From positions 3,286,001-3,350,000 of the forward strand of contig NZ_JAUCEN010000002.1 in the NCBI RefSeq assembly GCF_030348945.1: a stretch of DNA of 64,000 bases. Direction: 5' to 3'. Made by a program: the position numbers and the translations under genes. The notes under the pieces are model-generated. The model did not search any database and was not told the DNA's origin. It saw only the letters and a list, made by a program, of their open reading frames with translations. Shown here one piece after another: positions 9,737-18,191 of the stretch; position 1 is the stretch's first letter, and each line of letters begins with the position of its first letter. Source of the DNA: Peribacillus sp. ACCC06369 (lineage in GTDB: Bacteria; Bacillota; Bacilli; Bacillales; DSM-1321).

Positions 9737-10288
9737 TCATTCTTCGGACCAGCTGCTTTCTTCCGCAGCCAGCTGCAGATCATCAAAGTTTATCTGAAAG
9801 ATGGGGTAAGGCTGTGTTTCCGCTTTTTTCTTCGCTTCGAAATATGGATATCGGGCTGACCCTTCTTTTTCGGCATCGAAAATGATGAGCATGGCATCGC
9901 TTTTATGGACCATATACTTATTTTTGATTTTTAGCTGTTGTGGCCCTTCATATGGCTTGTTGAAAATGGATTCAACAAAATCGGCACGGGCCAAAATGGA
10001 TCGGTAATAGTCTTGATTCGTCTCATTCCATGACTCTTCCTGTTTCAGGAAAGGAGTAAGCACCCCTAATTTAAGCTGATTATATTCTTCCTGCATTTCG
10101 AACACCACTTCGGCACCCCATAGTTCCGTACCCAACTGACCTGATATAATCGCCCATTCCAGCCCATCTTCCACCAATGGCAGAAGACGTTGCTTCATCG
10201 CTTTCTTTATATATTTTACGGCTTCATGGTCATTTTTGAAAATCCCGAATTCAAAAGCTTTGTAGCCAGTCATATACAAAACCTTCAT
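9737..10288 (-). CDS. ypsA: YpsA, SLOG-superfamily protein (DUF1273)
   Basis: This 183-residue protein belongs to the YpsA group of the SLOG/DprA-like Rossmann superfamily, thought to bind a nucleotide ligand. In B. subtilis it is reported to influence cell division and interact functionally with FtsZ. Visible landmarks are MKVLYMTGYKAFEFGIF at the N-terminus, the glycine-rich ISGQLGTELWGAE near residues 48-60, and the C-terminal EKEGSARYPYFEAKKKA. The biochemical activity is not established. It stands directly upstream of gpsB on the same strand. Confidence 0.88.
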   Translation of the reverse strand: MKVLYMTGYKAFEFGIFKNDHEAVKYIKKAMKQRLLPLVEDGLEWAIISGQLGTELWGAEVVFEMQEEYNQLKLGVLTPFLKQEESWNETNQDYYRSILARADFVESIFNKPYEGPQQLKIKNKYMVHKSDAMLIIFDAEKEGSARYPYFEAKKKAETQPYPIFQINFDDLQLAAEESSWSEE

Positions 10289-10354
10289 TGCTTGGCCAAT
10301 CTCCCTTATAACATGATTATGTATGAAAACAAGGGCTTAATAAGCCCTTATTTT

Positions 10355-10858
10355 TTAGTATCCGAAATGCCTAGGCGGACAGCATGGGTTATGCGGCGGC
10401 CTTCCACATATCAAGTGTTGATTATAGCACTCGTTCACCACGGATTGAGTATGCGGGAAGTAATGCTTAAACGTGTTCACATGTTTATTGACAGTCGTTG
10501 TATGTGATGGATGAACGACAGGAATAACTGTGTTCGATACATTCGTATTAACATGTTGCTGTGTTGGAGAGACTTGAGCTGGGGCAACTTGAGATGGAGA
10601 TGTTTGTGCTGGACCAAATTGCCCTGGAGACACAGCCGTTGGACTATAGGCTCCCATTACGTTAGAGTTTTTACCGGTTGACGCTCCCATTACGTTATTG
10701 GGGTGTTTACCGGTTGATGCGCCCATTACTCCAGGTGCGTTCCCGTATGCACCCATCACATTGTTGGATGCACCCATTACATTGTTGGATGCGCCCATTA
10801 CATTGTTGGATGCTCCCATTACATGGGGTTTATTTCCTCCACAATTACGAAAATACAT
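10355..10858 (-). CDS. cotD: Inner spore coat protein CotD, repeat-expanded
   Basis: This 167-residue protein ends in the CotD-like segment with HYFPHTQSVVNECYNQH and a Cys/Pro/His-rich tail (RPPHNPCCPPRHFGY). B. subtilis CotD is only about 75 residues; here the N-terminal half is expanded by seven VMGA-containing repeats (residues about 12-72) and a Pro/Ser/Gln/Thr-rich linker (about 72-100). The RBS AAAGGGGA precedes the ATG at 10858. A SigK-like promoter is suggested at 10905-10935, fitting late mother-cell expression. Position next to ypsA matches cotD of B. subtilis. The function of the repeats is unknown. Confidence 0.85.
   Translation of the reverse strand: MYFRNCGGNKPHVMGASNNVMGASNNVMGASNNVMGAYGNAPGVMGASTGKHPNNVMGASTGKNSNVMGAYSPTAVSPGQFGPAQTSPSQVAPAQVSPTQQHVNTNVSNTVIPVVHPSHTTTVNKHVNTFKHYFPHTQSVVNECYNQHLICGRPPHNPCCPPRHFGY
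10749..10832. repeat. 21-bp in-frame tandem repeats inside cotD
   Basis: Four tandem units of about 21 bp, each reading GCNCCCATYACATTGTTGGAT with small changes (the last one partial), encode the VMGASNN repeats of CotD. More diverged copies of the VMGA unit continue to about 10640. The near identity of units suggests recent slippage. Confidence 0.9.
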
Positions 10859-10904
10859 TTATAATACGTCCCCTTTCATCATGATAAGTTTAGTCTTACC
10901 ATTA

Positions 10905-10935
10905 CAGACTATGAGAAAAAGGGGAGACGTGTACT
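10905..10935 (-). promoter_or_regulatory. SigK-like promoter of cotD
   Basis: On the minus strand AGTACA (10930-10935) and CATAGTCTG (10905-10913) are spaced by 16 bp and resemble the SigK consensus GGMACA / CATANNNTA with a few mismatches. CotD is a late mother-cell coat protein, which supports the reading. Confidence 0.45.
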
Positions 10936-11044
10936 GATGAAATGACCTATTTATACAGAATAAGTATAAAACTATGTATGGCTGTCAATTAGTACACTTT
11001 AATTATAATATGGCTAACCCTTCAAATGCACCGAGGGTAATTTT

Positions 11045-11140
11045 CTATAAAAAGGAATAGAGACTTTCTTTTAATGATGTAAATAAAACAATCGTTAAAC
11101 AAAGGACTACAAAAAATAGAAATAAAGTCGTTTTATACAT
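11045..11140 (-). CDS. Possible 31-residue single-span membrane peptide
   Basis: A short reading frame with ATG at 11140 is preceded by a GGAG site with 7-nt spacing. It encodes 31 residues: MYKTT, a hydrophobic stretch of about 19 residues (LFLFFVVLCLTIVLFTSL), then a short polar tail KESLYSFL. The shape is that of a small single-span membrane peptide, several of which act in sporulation in Bacillus. No family is recognised. It lies in the otherwise gene-free 10936-11313 interval between mrfB and cotD. Confidence 0.4.
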   Translation of the reverse strand: MYKTTLFLFFVVLCLTIVLFTSLKESLYSFL

Positions 11141-11313
11141 TTCTCCGCTCCGCTTTCACCTTAAATTTATATGATGTAAAGGTATGAAATGAATGCCTCG
11201 GAATTTCACCCTCAACTCTTTCCATTTTACACATAATAGTTGAAGGCTACAATATTTGTATCCATATTTTTTTTCAGCATTTCGCACTAAAAGACAATTC
11301 CGATTCCCTTATC

Positions 11314-12573
11314 TTATACAGAAATACCCTTAGATTCCTCTTTCTTTTCGAGCCGCCGGATCCTCTTTTCCAATTCCAACTGTTTTTTCCCTGGAATGGT
11401 CCCTTCCCTCACCATCTCTTGTTGTGCAATTTTTGCACATTTTAGAGCAGTTCCGACTTCCTTAAATTGATGTTCATATAATTTTGCACATTCAATTTGT
11501 GCCTGTATCCTTATTTGCACATTCCCTTTTAGGGCGACTTCCTTCCAAATTTCCAATGCTTCATTGAATTGTTGTTGCTTCTTTTTCTGGAAGGCTAAGG
11601 CATGGCCTGCAATTATCCGATCTTCCTCATTTCCCGCTTCCACTATTTTTTCATATGTCTCGACTGACTCCTCTTTTTTACCCAGATAAGCGAGCCAGCG
11701 TGCAATTTCCATGGACTCTTCCGTATATCCATCGATTTGGAGAATTTTCCGGGACAAATGAATATACAATGTTATCAGTGATAAGATATCCAATTCATTA
11801 TGCTTCATGATTCCAAACAAAATTTCTGGATTCTTCCTCTCAACAAAATCAAAATAAATCATCGGTGCCAAATATCCAGGAATATCATCCTCCCTATGCA
11901 CACCTAGAATATCTGTTTCGACTACTGATAATTTAACTCGTTCCAATTTGTTTTTCCAAAGGCGTCTTGAAGCATGATATAAATCGAAATGTCCGAATTC
12001 CGGTAGTTTTGGTACATGTTCCTTTACCAAAGTATGTCTGGTTTTTAGCTGGGGCCAATCAAAGGATTTACCATTATATGTGACAAGCGTTTCGTAATTG
12101 ATGTTTTCCAGAAAGCTCTGGTAAAGCGGTATTTCACTTCCGGGCTGCGGAAGGATATGTTGTTTCACGACAACTTCTTCACCTTCTAAATAGGCATAAC
12201 CTAGTAAAAAAATGGTGTTGCCGGCTCCGCCTCCAAGCCCTGTTGTTTCCGTATCGAAGAAAAACAGGTCTTCACTTTTAACGCCCTTAGCGGATAGTGG
12301 ATGCTCCAAAGAGGTTTGATTCCACTCTTTTACGATCTTTTTCAGCTCAGAAAATGCATATAACCCGTGTTTATGATTTATAGGGTAGCGGACCTCCCTA
12401 ATGAAACAATAGTCATCATCGAAATGAAAGGAAACGGTATCGTTCTCCTGCCACTTTTCAAGATAAGGAATTTCTTCATTCACTATATGGTTATTTTCTT
12501 CTTCGGAAGGATGTTTCACTGGCTCCAGGTTCATATGCGTTTTCATACGGTTCAATTTATTTTTTAATGACAT
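11314..12573 (-). CDS. mrfB: MrfB (YprB), DEDD-type exonuclease for mitomycin repair
   Basis: MrfB is a 3'-5' exonuclease of the RNase H fold that works with the helicase MrfA in removing mitomycin C lesions in B. subtilis. In its 419 residues the DEDD metal motif begins FFDTETTGLGGGAGN (about 108-122), with further acidic residues in NGKSFDWPQL (about 165-174) and HNELDILSLITLY (about 258-270). The C-terminal third is helical and TPR-like (about 285-405), likely for protein contacts. It starts 32 bp after the mrfA stop with a GAGGTG site, so the two form an operon. Confidence 0.9.
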   Translation of the reverse strand: MSLKNKLNRMKTHMNLEPVKHPSEEENNHIVNEEIPYLEKWQENDTVSFHFDDDYCFIREVRYPINHKHGLYAFSELKKIVKEWNQTSLEHPLSAKGVKSEDLFFFDTETTGLGGGAGNTIFLLGYAYLEGEEVVVKQHILPQPGSEIPLYQSFLENINYETLVTYNGKSFDWPQLKTRHTLVKEHVPKLPEFGHFDLYHASRRLWKNKLERVKLSVVETDILGVHREDDIPGYLAPMIYFDFVERKNPEILFGIMKHNELDILSLITLYIHLSRKILQIDGYTEESMEIARWLAYLGKKEESVETYEKIVEAGNEEDRIIAGHALAFQKKKQQQFNEALEIWKEVALKGNVQIRIQAQIECAKLYEHQFKEVGTALKCAKIAQQEMVREGTIPGKKQLELEKRIRRLEKKEESKGISV

Positions 12574-12605
12574 AAACTACACCTCTTTTCACTTATCCCC
12601 GCAAA

Positions 12606-14885
12606 CTATGCTTGTTTTTCCTTGAAAAATTGACCCAATAACTGTTTTGCATCACTCTTGGCCGTTTTCGTGGCGGATTCCGTTCCGATACAGGAAGGAC
12701 AGCCGCTTTCACAAGTACAATTATCGATCATGGATATGGTTTCCAATAGAATGACTTCAGAGTTTTCATATACCTTATCACTTAACCCAATGCCTCCCGG
12801 ATAACTATCATAGATAAAAATTGTTGGTTTTTCATTATGCGCTGCCTTAACCTGCGGATAAACATGAATATCATGTGGATCGCACATAACATATAGCGGA
12901 ATCATGTAATTAAGAGCATGGGAAGCGCCTATCATTCCTTGTTCTATTCGATTTTCGTCCCATTCAAATATATCGGGCTCCATGGAAAGCATGGCCGAAC
13001 TCGTGTGCAGTTCCATCTCAGGGAGACTGATTGGTCCCGAACCAATATTTTCATGAGTTTCAAATTTGATTTTTTTGAAGATCGTAGGCATCGCCCGGAT
13101 GGCGACATCACCAAAGGCAGCTGCTGTGGAAGCAAAAGTTCGCTGTTTATCCACTTCCAATACAGACAACTGAACGGCAAGGTTAGCATCCGTATAATAG
13201 TCCACATTGACTTCACGAACATAAGCTTTTTTTTCCTCCCAATCAAGTTCTTCCACCTGAAATTGCATTCCCTGGTGCAAGTAAATGGCTTCATCGTGGA
13301 GAAGGGTCATTGCACTGAACGTATCCATTTCACCTATGACCCGATTAACCGGTGCGTTCGTTTGATCGATGATTACGACATTTTCCTGTGCCGCAGAACG
13401 CAGGCTGATATTGCTTGCGGGAAAAGCATCGTTCATCCAATGCCATTTGTCCCCATTCAGGTGTAAGACCCTTTCTTCCGTAAGGAATTCCAGTACGTCC
13501 ATAATCTCTGTTTTTCCAAAGGTATCGCCTTTTTTAAATGGCAGCTCATATGCTGCACATTTGACATGATCAACCAAGATCAAAAGATTATCTGGATTGA
13601 TTCTTGCAGTTTCTGGATTTCTGGTAAAAAAGTAATCGGGATTCTGGACGATATATTGATCAAGGGCACTAGAACTGCCGACCATGATGATCAGTGCTTC
13701 ACCATGCCTTCTTCCTGCTCGTCCCGCCTGTTGCCATGCACTGGATATCGATCCAGGGTAACCAGTCATTATGCAAACCTGGAGCTGGCCGATATCGACA
13801 CCCAACTCAAGTGCATTCGTAGATATAACCCCATAAATGGAACCATCCCTGAGGCCCTGTTCAATTTCTCTGCGCTGTGTTGGCAGATACCCCCCGCGAT
13901 AGCCCCTGATCGATTTTGGCCCCAATTGCTTTGAGACGAGTTCCTGTAAATAGGTCAATAGAATTTCCACACGAACCCTGCTTCGCGCAAAAACGATCGT
14001 TTGAATTTTATTCTTCAAAAATTCATTTGCGAGCTTCCTGACTTCCAAAACCGCACTCCTTCGAATGTTTAGTGGTTTATTGACTATTGGGGGATTGTAA
14101 AACACAAAATGCTTTTTCCCACTTGGGGCCCCGTTATTATCGATGAGGACCATTTTTTTTTCCGTAAGCTCTTCTGCCAACTCTTTTGGGTTATTGATCG
14201 TAGCGGAGGTACAGACAAAGACAGGGTCGCTTCCATAAAACTTGCAGATCCTTTTTAATCTTCTTATGACGTTAGCGGTATGACTTCCAAAAACGCCGCG
14301 GTAAATATGGAGTTCATCGATGACCACATACTTCAAGTTTTCAAACAAAGAAACCCATTTCGTGTGATGCGGCAAGATTCCGGAATGGAGCATATCAGGA
14401 TTGGTGATCACGATATGCCCGGCCTGTCGGATTTTTTGCCTGATATTTGAAGGTGTGTCCCCGTCGTACGTATAACTATTTATCTGAGCATCCATTTCAT
14501 GAATCATTTCGTTCAATTCGCTTTTTTGATCATAACTCAGCGCTTTTGTCGGAAAAATATACAGTGCTCTGGTTTTTTCATCTTCAAGTATTTTTTGAAG
14601 GACCGGCAAATTATAGCAAAAGGTTTTACCAGAAGCAGTTGGGGTGACCGCTACAAGGCTATTGCCACTGACAGCTGTATCAAATGCCGTTGCCTGATGC
14701 GTATACAACCCATTTATTCCCCGTTTTTCAAGAGCATGCTTGATCTTATCATTCATTCGATCGGGAAAAGGGACATGTTTTGCTTCTTTCGCTTCAATTA
14801 CTTGCCAATGTACAATATTATCTTTAAAATTTTCATTGGTTTTTAAATCCGTGATGATTTCTTGTAAATTTTTTCGCAGTTTCAT
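12606..14885 (-). CDS. mrfA: MrfA (YprA), DEAD/DELH-box DNA helicase with Cys cluster
   Basis: MrfA is a 3'-5' DNA helicase of 759 residues required for mitomycin C repair together with MrfB. Motif I is VTPTASGKT (about residues 79-87), motif II is DELH (about 188-191), and motif VI is GRAGRRHGEALI (about 385-396). The C-terminal DUF1998 region ends with four metal-binding cysteines, CTCESGCPSC (about 726-735). All motifs are intact. A LexA-like box sits between the apparent -35 and -10 upstream (14912-14925), hinting at DNA-damage induction. Length matches B. subtilis YprA (about 749). Confidence 0.92.
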   Translation of the reverse strand: MKLRKNLQEIITDLKTNENFKDNIVHWQVIEAKEAKHVPFPDRMNDKIKHALEKRGINGLYTHQATAFDTAVSGNSLVAVTPTASGKTFCYNLPVLQKILEDEKTRALYIFPTKALSYDQKSELNEMIHEMDAQINSYTYDGDTPSNIRQKIRQAGHIVITNPDMLHSGILPHHTKWVSLFENLKYVVIDELHIYRGVFGSHTANVIRRLKRICKFYGSDPVFVCTSATINNPKELAEELTEKKMVLIDNNGAPSGKKHFVFYNPPIVNKPLNIRRSAVLEVRKLANEFLKNKIQTIVFARSRVRVEILLTYLQELVSKQLGPKSIRGYRGGYLPTQRREIEQGLRDGSIYGVISTNALELGVDIGQLQVCIMTGYPGSISSAWQQAGRAGRRHGEALIIMVGSSSALDQYIVQNPDYFFTRNPETARINPDNLLILVDHVKCAAYELPFKKGDTFGKTEIMDVLEFLTEERVLHLNGDKWHWMNDAFPASNISLRSAAQENVVIIDQTNAPVNRVIGEMDTFSAMTLLHDEAIYLHQGMQFQVEELDWEEKKAYVREVNVDYYTDANLAVQLSVLEVDKQRTFASTAAAFGDVAIRAMPTIFKKIKFETHENIGSGPISLPEMELHTSSAMLSMEPDIFEWDENRIEQGMIGASHALNYMIPLYVMCDPHDIHVYPQVKAAHNEKPTIFIYDSYPGGIGLSDKVYENSEVILLETISMIDNCTCESGCPSCIGTESATKTAKSDAKQLLGQFFKEKQA

Positions 14886-14911
14886 ATAACCACCTCATAC
14901 TCCTATTCTAT

Positions 14912-14925
14912 CGAATGAACGTTCT
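14912..14925. promoter_or_regulatory. Candidate LexA (SOS) box in the mrfAB promoter
   Basis: CGAATGAACGTTCT matches the Bacillus LexA consensus CGAACRNRYGTTYC at 12 of 14 positions. It lies 27-40 bp upstream of the mrfA ATG, between a likely -35 (TTGCAT or TTTTGC) and a -10 TAGAAT, so bound LexA would block RNA polymerase. Confidence 0.5.
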
Positions 14926-14962
14926 ATGCAAAAGGGAAACTATTTCCTATTCAAAAAAAAAC

Positions 14963-14987
14963 AAGAAACGGCAACAGCCCGTTTCCT
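14963..14987 (-). terminator. Terminator after the alpha/beta hydrolase gene
   Basis: A stem AGGAAACGG / CCGTTTCTT is followed on the minus strand by a run of nine T, 18 bp past the stop at 15005. Confidence 0.85.
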
Positions 14988-15004
14988 GCTTAGACTTTTT
15001 TCAG

Positions 15005-15775
15005 TTAATTTTTCTCGACATAGCGAATGATTTCTTCGATTAGTCTGTTTGGAGCTTCCACCATTCCCATATGGCCGCTCCCCTCAAGTATAACTTCATT
15101 AATATGACTCCCTTTTACAGAAAAGGTTTTTTCAGCGGGAATCACCTTATCTTGTTCACCTGCAACCAAAAGGACCGGCAGCTTCGTATCTTTAAGTACA
15201 TGATTTCTGTCTGTTCTGTTCCTCATGGCATGCAAAGATCCGATTGCTCCACTTTCACTGGTTTTATAACCGATTTCCTTAGTATGTTCAATATTTGGAT
15301 CATCGGAATGAGCGAAAAGCTTTGGTACAAGTCCGTCAATGAAAGCAGGGATTCCATCCATTTCGATTTTCTCAACAGATTTTAAACGTCCCTCCTTACC
15401 AGCCTCATCATCCGGAAAAGCTGTAGAATGAATCAGTGAAAAACCAGACAATTTCCCAGGAAACCTTTCGGCGAATGCCAAGGTGACATATCCCCCTAGC
15501 GAATGACCAAACATATAAACCTGTCCGATTTTCAGTTCTTCCAAAAATGACGCAATATCAGCAGCCATATCTTCAATTGAGAAAGACTTCCCTATTTCCT
15601 CACTTGACCCATGTCCTCGTAAATCAACGGCAACAACCCGGTATTCATCCTTTAATTCAGCAATGATGTCACTCCAATATTCATGACTTCCACAAAATCC
15701 ATGGATAAACAACAACGTTTTATTTCCTTTCCCGGTATCTATGTAGGAAAGCTTGCTATTTTTTGTCTTATTCAT
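15005..15775 (-). CDS. Alpha/beta hydrolase, substrate unknown
   Basis: This 256-residue cytoplasmic alpha/beta-fold hydrolase has the oxyanion region HGFCGSHEYW (about 25-34), the nucleophile elbow GHSLGG (Ser about residue 95), the acid in GEQDKVI (about 206-212) and the catalytic histidine in GSGHMGMVE (about 233-241). All three triad members are present, so it should be an active esterase or similar hydrolase. No substrate can be named. It is monocistronic with its own terminator, and it interrupts the mrfA-yppG order familiar from B. subtilis. Confidence 0.85.
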   Translation of the reverse strand: MNKTKNSKLSYIDTGKGNKTLLFIHGFCGSHEYWSDIIAELKDEYRVVAVDLRGHGSSEEIGKSFSIEDMAADIASFLEELKIGQVYMFGHSLGGYVTLAFAERFPGKLSGFSLIHSTAFPDDEAGKEGRLKSVEKIEMDGIPAFIDGLVPKLFAHSDDPNIEHTKEIGYKTSESGAIGSLHAMRNRTDRNHVLKDTKLPVLLVAGEQDKVIPAEKTFSVKGSHINEVILEGSGHMGMVEAPNRLIEEIIRYVEKN

Positions 15776-15916
15776 ATCAATCCCTCATTTCCTTTATTGA
15801 TCATTCAGTAACTTTATTCCCTATAGACCCGTATCTAAAACCCAAGAATGCATTCACAATTCTTCAGTCCTCACATAGCCTATAGGCAAAGGAATTTTTT
15901 AGGAAGGAGCACCGTG

Positions 15917-16369
15917 ATGACCTCTTCTGAAAAAAAAAATAATCGGAATCGAATAGAACCCTTTACCCATTTCATTAACAAAATGGATCGACTGTTTTCC
16001 GAAAGGCCACCTAAAGGTATGCTGCAATCCCTTGACGATTTCTTCGGTTCAACTAAAGAACGCAGCTTTCCGGTTGATGTTCACGAGACGCTTTCAGAAT
16101 ATACCCTTACCGCTACCTTGCCTGGTATTGCACGCAGCCAGATTTCAATTGATGTGCTGACCCATGCAGTAACCATAACTGCAAAGCATGTAGATAGGAA
16201 GCACAAAACTCAAGGAATGTTTCAAAAGGAAGTTTCAGCAGGTACATTTTCAAGAACCATTTCCTTTCCAAAAGCGATTGATGAAGCAAAAGTGACCGCA
16301 CGACATCGCGATGGCATCCTCACGCTTCACCTTCCCAAAATCAGAGGGAATCGTATTGAAATCAATTAG
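15917..16369 (+). CDS. Small heat-shock protein, Hsp20/alpha-crystallin family
   Basis: This is a 150-residue ATP-independent chaperone. The alpha-crystallin domain covers about residues 52-148, including ATLPGIARSQISIDV (about 73-87) and the C-terminal GILTLHLPK (about 133-141). The tail RGNRIEIN carries an I-x-I motif used for oligomer assembly. The ATG at 15917 has an AAGGAG site 7 nt upstream; an in-frame ATG at 15848 has none. Spore-associated relatives (CotM/CotP, YocM) exist, so a spore role is possible but not shown. It is on the plus strand, divergent from the hydrolase gene. Confidence 0.85.
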   Translation: MTSSEKKNNRNRIEPFTHFINKMDRLFSERPPKGMLQSLDDFFGSTKERSFPVDVHETLSEYTLTATLPGIARSQISIDVLTHAVTITAKHVDRKHKTQGMFQKEVSAGTFSRTISFPKAIDEAKVTARHRDGILTLHLPKIRGNRIEIN

Positions 16370-16380
16370 GCAAGATTAAA

Positions 16381-16421
16381 AGCAGACTTTAAAAAGTGGC
16401 TGGGTCACTTGTAAGTCTGCT
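16381..16421. terminator. Bidirectional terminator between hsp20 and yppG
   Basis: A hairpin AGCAGACTT / AAGTCTGCT with an inner AAGTG/CACTT stem and T runs on both sides separates these convergent genes. Confidence 0.75.
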
Positions 16422-16440
16422 TTTATACTTTATTCACCAT

Positions 16441-17043
16441 TTAAACTTTGAAGAAGCCCCCTACTCCTTTGACCATTGAAGATACTTGAGAAACTGTATT
16501 CATCATTTGTCCAGCTGTATTCATCATCTTCGTTATATCCATTGAGCCATCTTGTGTTTTGAATTGATTCATGACCGATTTGATACCCGATGGCTGTGGC
16601 TTTTGCATGAACTGCTGCTTAGGATAAGGATTATAAGCCTGCTGCTGACTTTGTGGGGGCCGTTTAGCTGGCTGCAGCGGATTGGCGAACGGACTAAAAG
16701 CTTGCGGCTGCTGATTGGACTGCATTTGTTGCATTTGTTGCATTTGTGGCATTTGCGGCAGTGGCTGCATTACACTGGTGCCCGGATAAGCTCCCACAGG
16801 CATCGCCTGCTGCTGAACTGGTTGGAATGGGTGATAGGCCGCTTGCTGATATGGATCATGATATGGCGTCATATAGCCCCCTGTATCCTGGGGAAGATAT
16901 GGATACATAAATGGTTGTTCAAGATTATGATTATTTGGCGGAGGATACTGCATTGGCTGCTGGTACCCTCCCCAATATTCCGGCATTGATTGAGGATACT
17001 GTCCTTGATTTGGGGAGACTTGGTTAAAACCGGATCTCATCAT
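16441..17043 (-). CDS. yppG: YppG-like Gln/Pro/Met-rich protein
   Basis: This protein of about 200 residues is of low complexity for its first 140 residues: Gln, Pro, Tyr and Met dominate, with a repeated MQQ unit near residues 95-107. The conserved C-terminus (about 150-200) is ordered and amphipathic, running from SGIKSVMNQFKTQDGSMDIT to VKGVGGFFKV. Position and C-terminus match the YppG family, which has no established function. The start is uncertain: ATG at 17043, or a TTG six bases upstream that fits the GGAGGG site better. Confidence 0.72.
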   Translation of the reverse strand: MMRSGFNQVSPNQGQYPQSMPEYWGGYQQPMQYPPPNNHNLEQPFMYPYLPQDTGGYMTPYHDPYQQAAYHPFQPVQQQAMPVGAYPGTSVMQPLPQMPQMQQMQQMQSNQQPQAFSPFANPLQPAKRPPQSQQQAYNPYPKQQFMQKPQPSGIKSVMNQFKTQDGSMDITKMMNTAGQMMNTVSQVSSMVKGVGGFFKV

Positions 17044-17121
17044 GTTCAATGAGCCCTCCTCTTTTTTCATTACATGGTTCTGATAATATATGAAAAAAGA
17101 GGAAATATAGTGTAGGTGATT

Positions 17122-17490
17122 TTATGATAAAATCCGATCGATTTCCGCTTTTACATTATGAAGGATAAATTCGACCGATTGGATATGACTTTTAAATCGC
17201 TTGTAACTGGTTTTAGGAAAGAATGCCTGAACGGCTACATCAGAAAGGTTATGAGCGGTTTGTTCGATTTGCTCGGGGAAAAGATGCTTAAACTCGGTTT
17301 CTTTCATCCACTCCTTCATTCCAGTTTCCCATTCGATGCATACGGTCCTGACTTGGTCTGCGAAGGGCTTGACTTCCGAAAAGAAATCCTTTTCCTTTCC
17401 TTCCTTGCGTACACCCTCATAGATATCATCGGCTTGGACCGTATATTTTATTAATTGTTCAGTCAATAGCTGCAGTTTTTCTTTTTGCAC
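17122..17490 (-). CDS. yppE: YppE family protein (DUF1798)
   Basis: This 122-residue protein is predicted to be an all-helical bundle. Length and position match B. subtilis YppE (123 residues), a DUF1798 member of known fold but unknown function. It starts at GTG 17490 with a GGAGG site 8 nt upstream. Charged and aromatic residues are regularly spaced (for example EWETGMKEWMKETEF near 54-68). It lies between yppG and a small unrecognised gene, both on the same strand. Confidence 0.82.
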   Translation of the reverse strand: MQKEKLQLLTEQLIKYTVQADDIYEGVRKEGKEKDFFSEVKPFADQVRTVCIEWETGMKEWMKETEFKHLFPEQIEQTAHNLSDVAVQAFFPKTSYKRFKSHIQSVEFILHNVKAEIDRILS

Positions 17491-17560
17491 AATATATTCC
17501 TCCGCACGTTTGTTTCCCTTTAGTATAATCCAGTTCTTTATAAAATGATATTCTGTTGGC

Positions 17561-17836
17561 TTATACGTGCAATTCAGTTAAAACCTTGTGATTAATTATT
17601 GATTTTTCCGGAACAATGGAAAAGGAATGGTTTTCACCTTCAACATTCACCCAATAATCCTCGGCTTTTTCAATGGCTTCCTGGGCTTCATTAACTAATG
17701 TATATTGCTCTGCCCATAGTTTGCACCGGACTGTATTTACAGTTTCCCCATATGAAATTTCCAAACGATCCAGGCTGGTACTGATCTCAGCTATCATCCT
17801 TAATATTTCCTCTGTTGCGACACTTTTATTGACCAT
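17561..17836 (-). CDS. Hypothetical 91-residue protein
   Basis: I do not recognise this family. The ATG at 17836 follows a GGGAGGG site with 6-nt spacing, so it is very likely translated. The product is soluble, acidic, and predicted mostly helical over residues 5-60 (EEILRMIAEISTSLDRLEISY), with a C-terminal part that looks like beta strands. No catalytic motif, signal peptide or membrane segment is visible. Neighbours yppE and yppG are also uncharacterised. Confidence 0.7.
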   Translation of the reverse strand: MVNKSVATEEILRMIAEISTSLDRLEISYGETVNTVRCKLWAEQYTLVNEAQEAIEKAEDYWVNVEGENHSFSIVPEKSIINHKVLTELHV

Positions 17837-18019
17837 GCTGATCCCTCCCATTCTTTACCTGTACTATTCTTTTTTTTATCACAAAGCCCTTCATGACTGA
17901 CAAAACTAGAAGGGAATCGGCAAAGAAAGTGTAATTCACTTAATTTATTATGCCCTTCGACAACAATGGCAGAATGAAGAATGGAGTTTTAAACAAAAAT
18001 ACAGACAGGAGGTGATTTT

Positions 18020-18133
18020 ATGCAGTCGAATGAAAGCAGACAGCAAAAAAACGAAAAACGACAAAAGCCGCCCACTAAAAAGGCAGGAACGGGGAACCCG
18101 AAACTTAGTGGAGAAAACCGCCCCTCAACGTAA
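18020..18133 (+). CDS. sspM: Small acid-soluble spore protein M (SspM)
   Basis: A 37-residue, Lys/Gln-rich product ends GNPKLSGENRPST, like the GGPNRPST ending of B. subtilis SspM (34 residues). An AGGAGGTGATTTT site precedes the ATG at 18020. Minor SASPs accumulate in the forespore; the precise role of SspM is unknown. The gene lies next to yppC, and a shared terminator follows at once. SigG control is expected from the family; I did not identify a clear SigG promoter. Confidence 0.82.
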   Translation: MQSNESRQQKNEKRQKPPTKKAGTGNPKLSGENRPST

Positions 18134-18154
18134 GTCTTAAATACTGTACAATAA

Positions 18155-18185
18155 ACAGGGAAGGCTTAATCGACGCCTTCCCTGT
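18155..18185. terminator. Bidirectional terminator between sspM and yppC
   Basis: A perfect 11-bp stem, ACAGGGAAGGC / GCCTTCCCTGT, separates the convergent sspM and yppC, with T-rich sequence following on the plus strand. Confidence 0.85.
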
Positions 18186-18191
18186 TTCCTT

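Noticed and set aside
10678..10937. Plus-strand frames with repeated APITLLD-type peptides, and a possible CRISPR-like pattern
   Set aside because: These are the antisense reading of the cotD tandem repeats. Units are contiguous without spacers and in frame with cotD, so this is not a CRISPR array.
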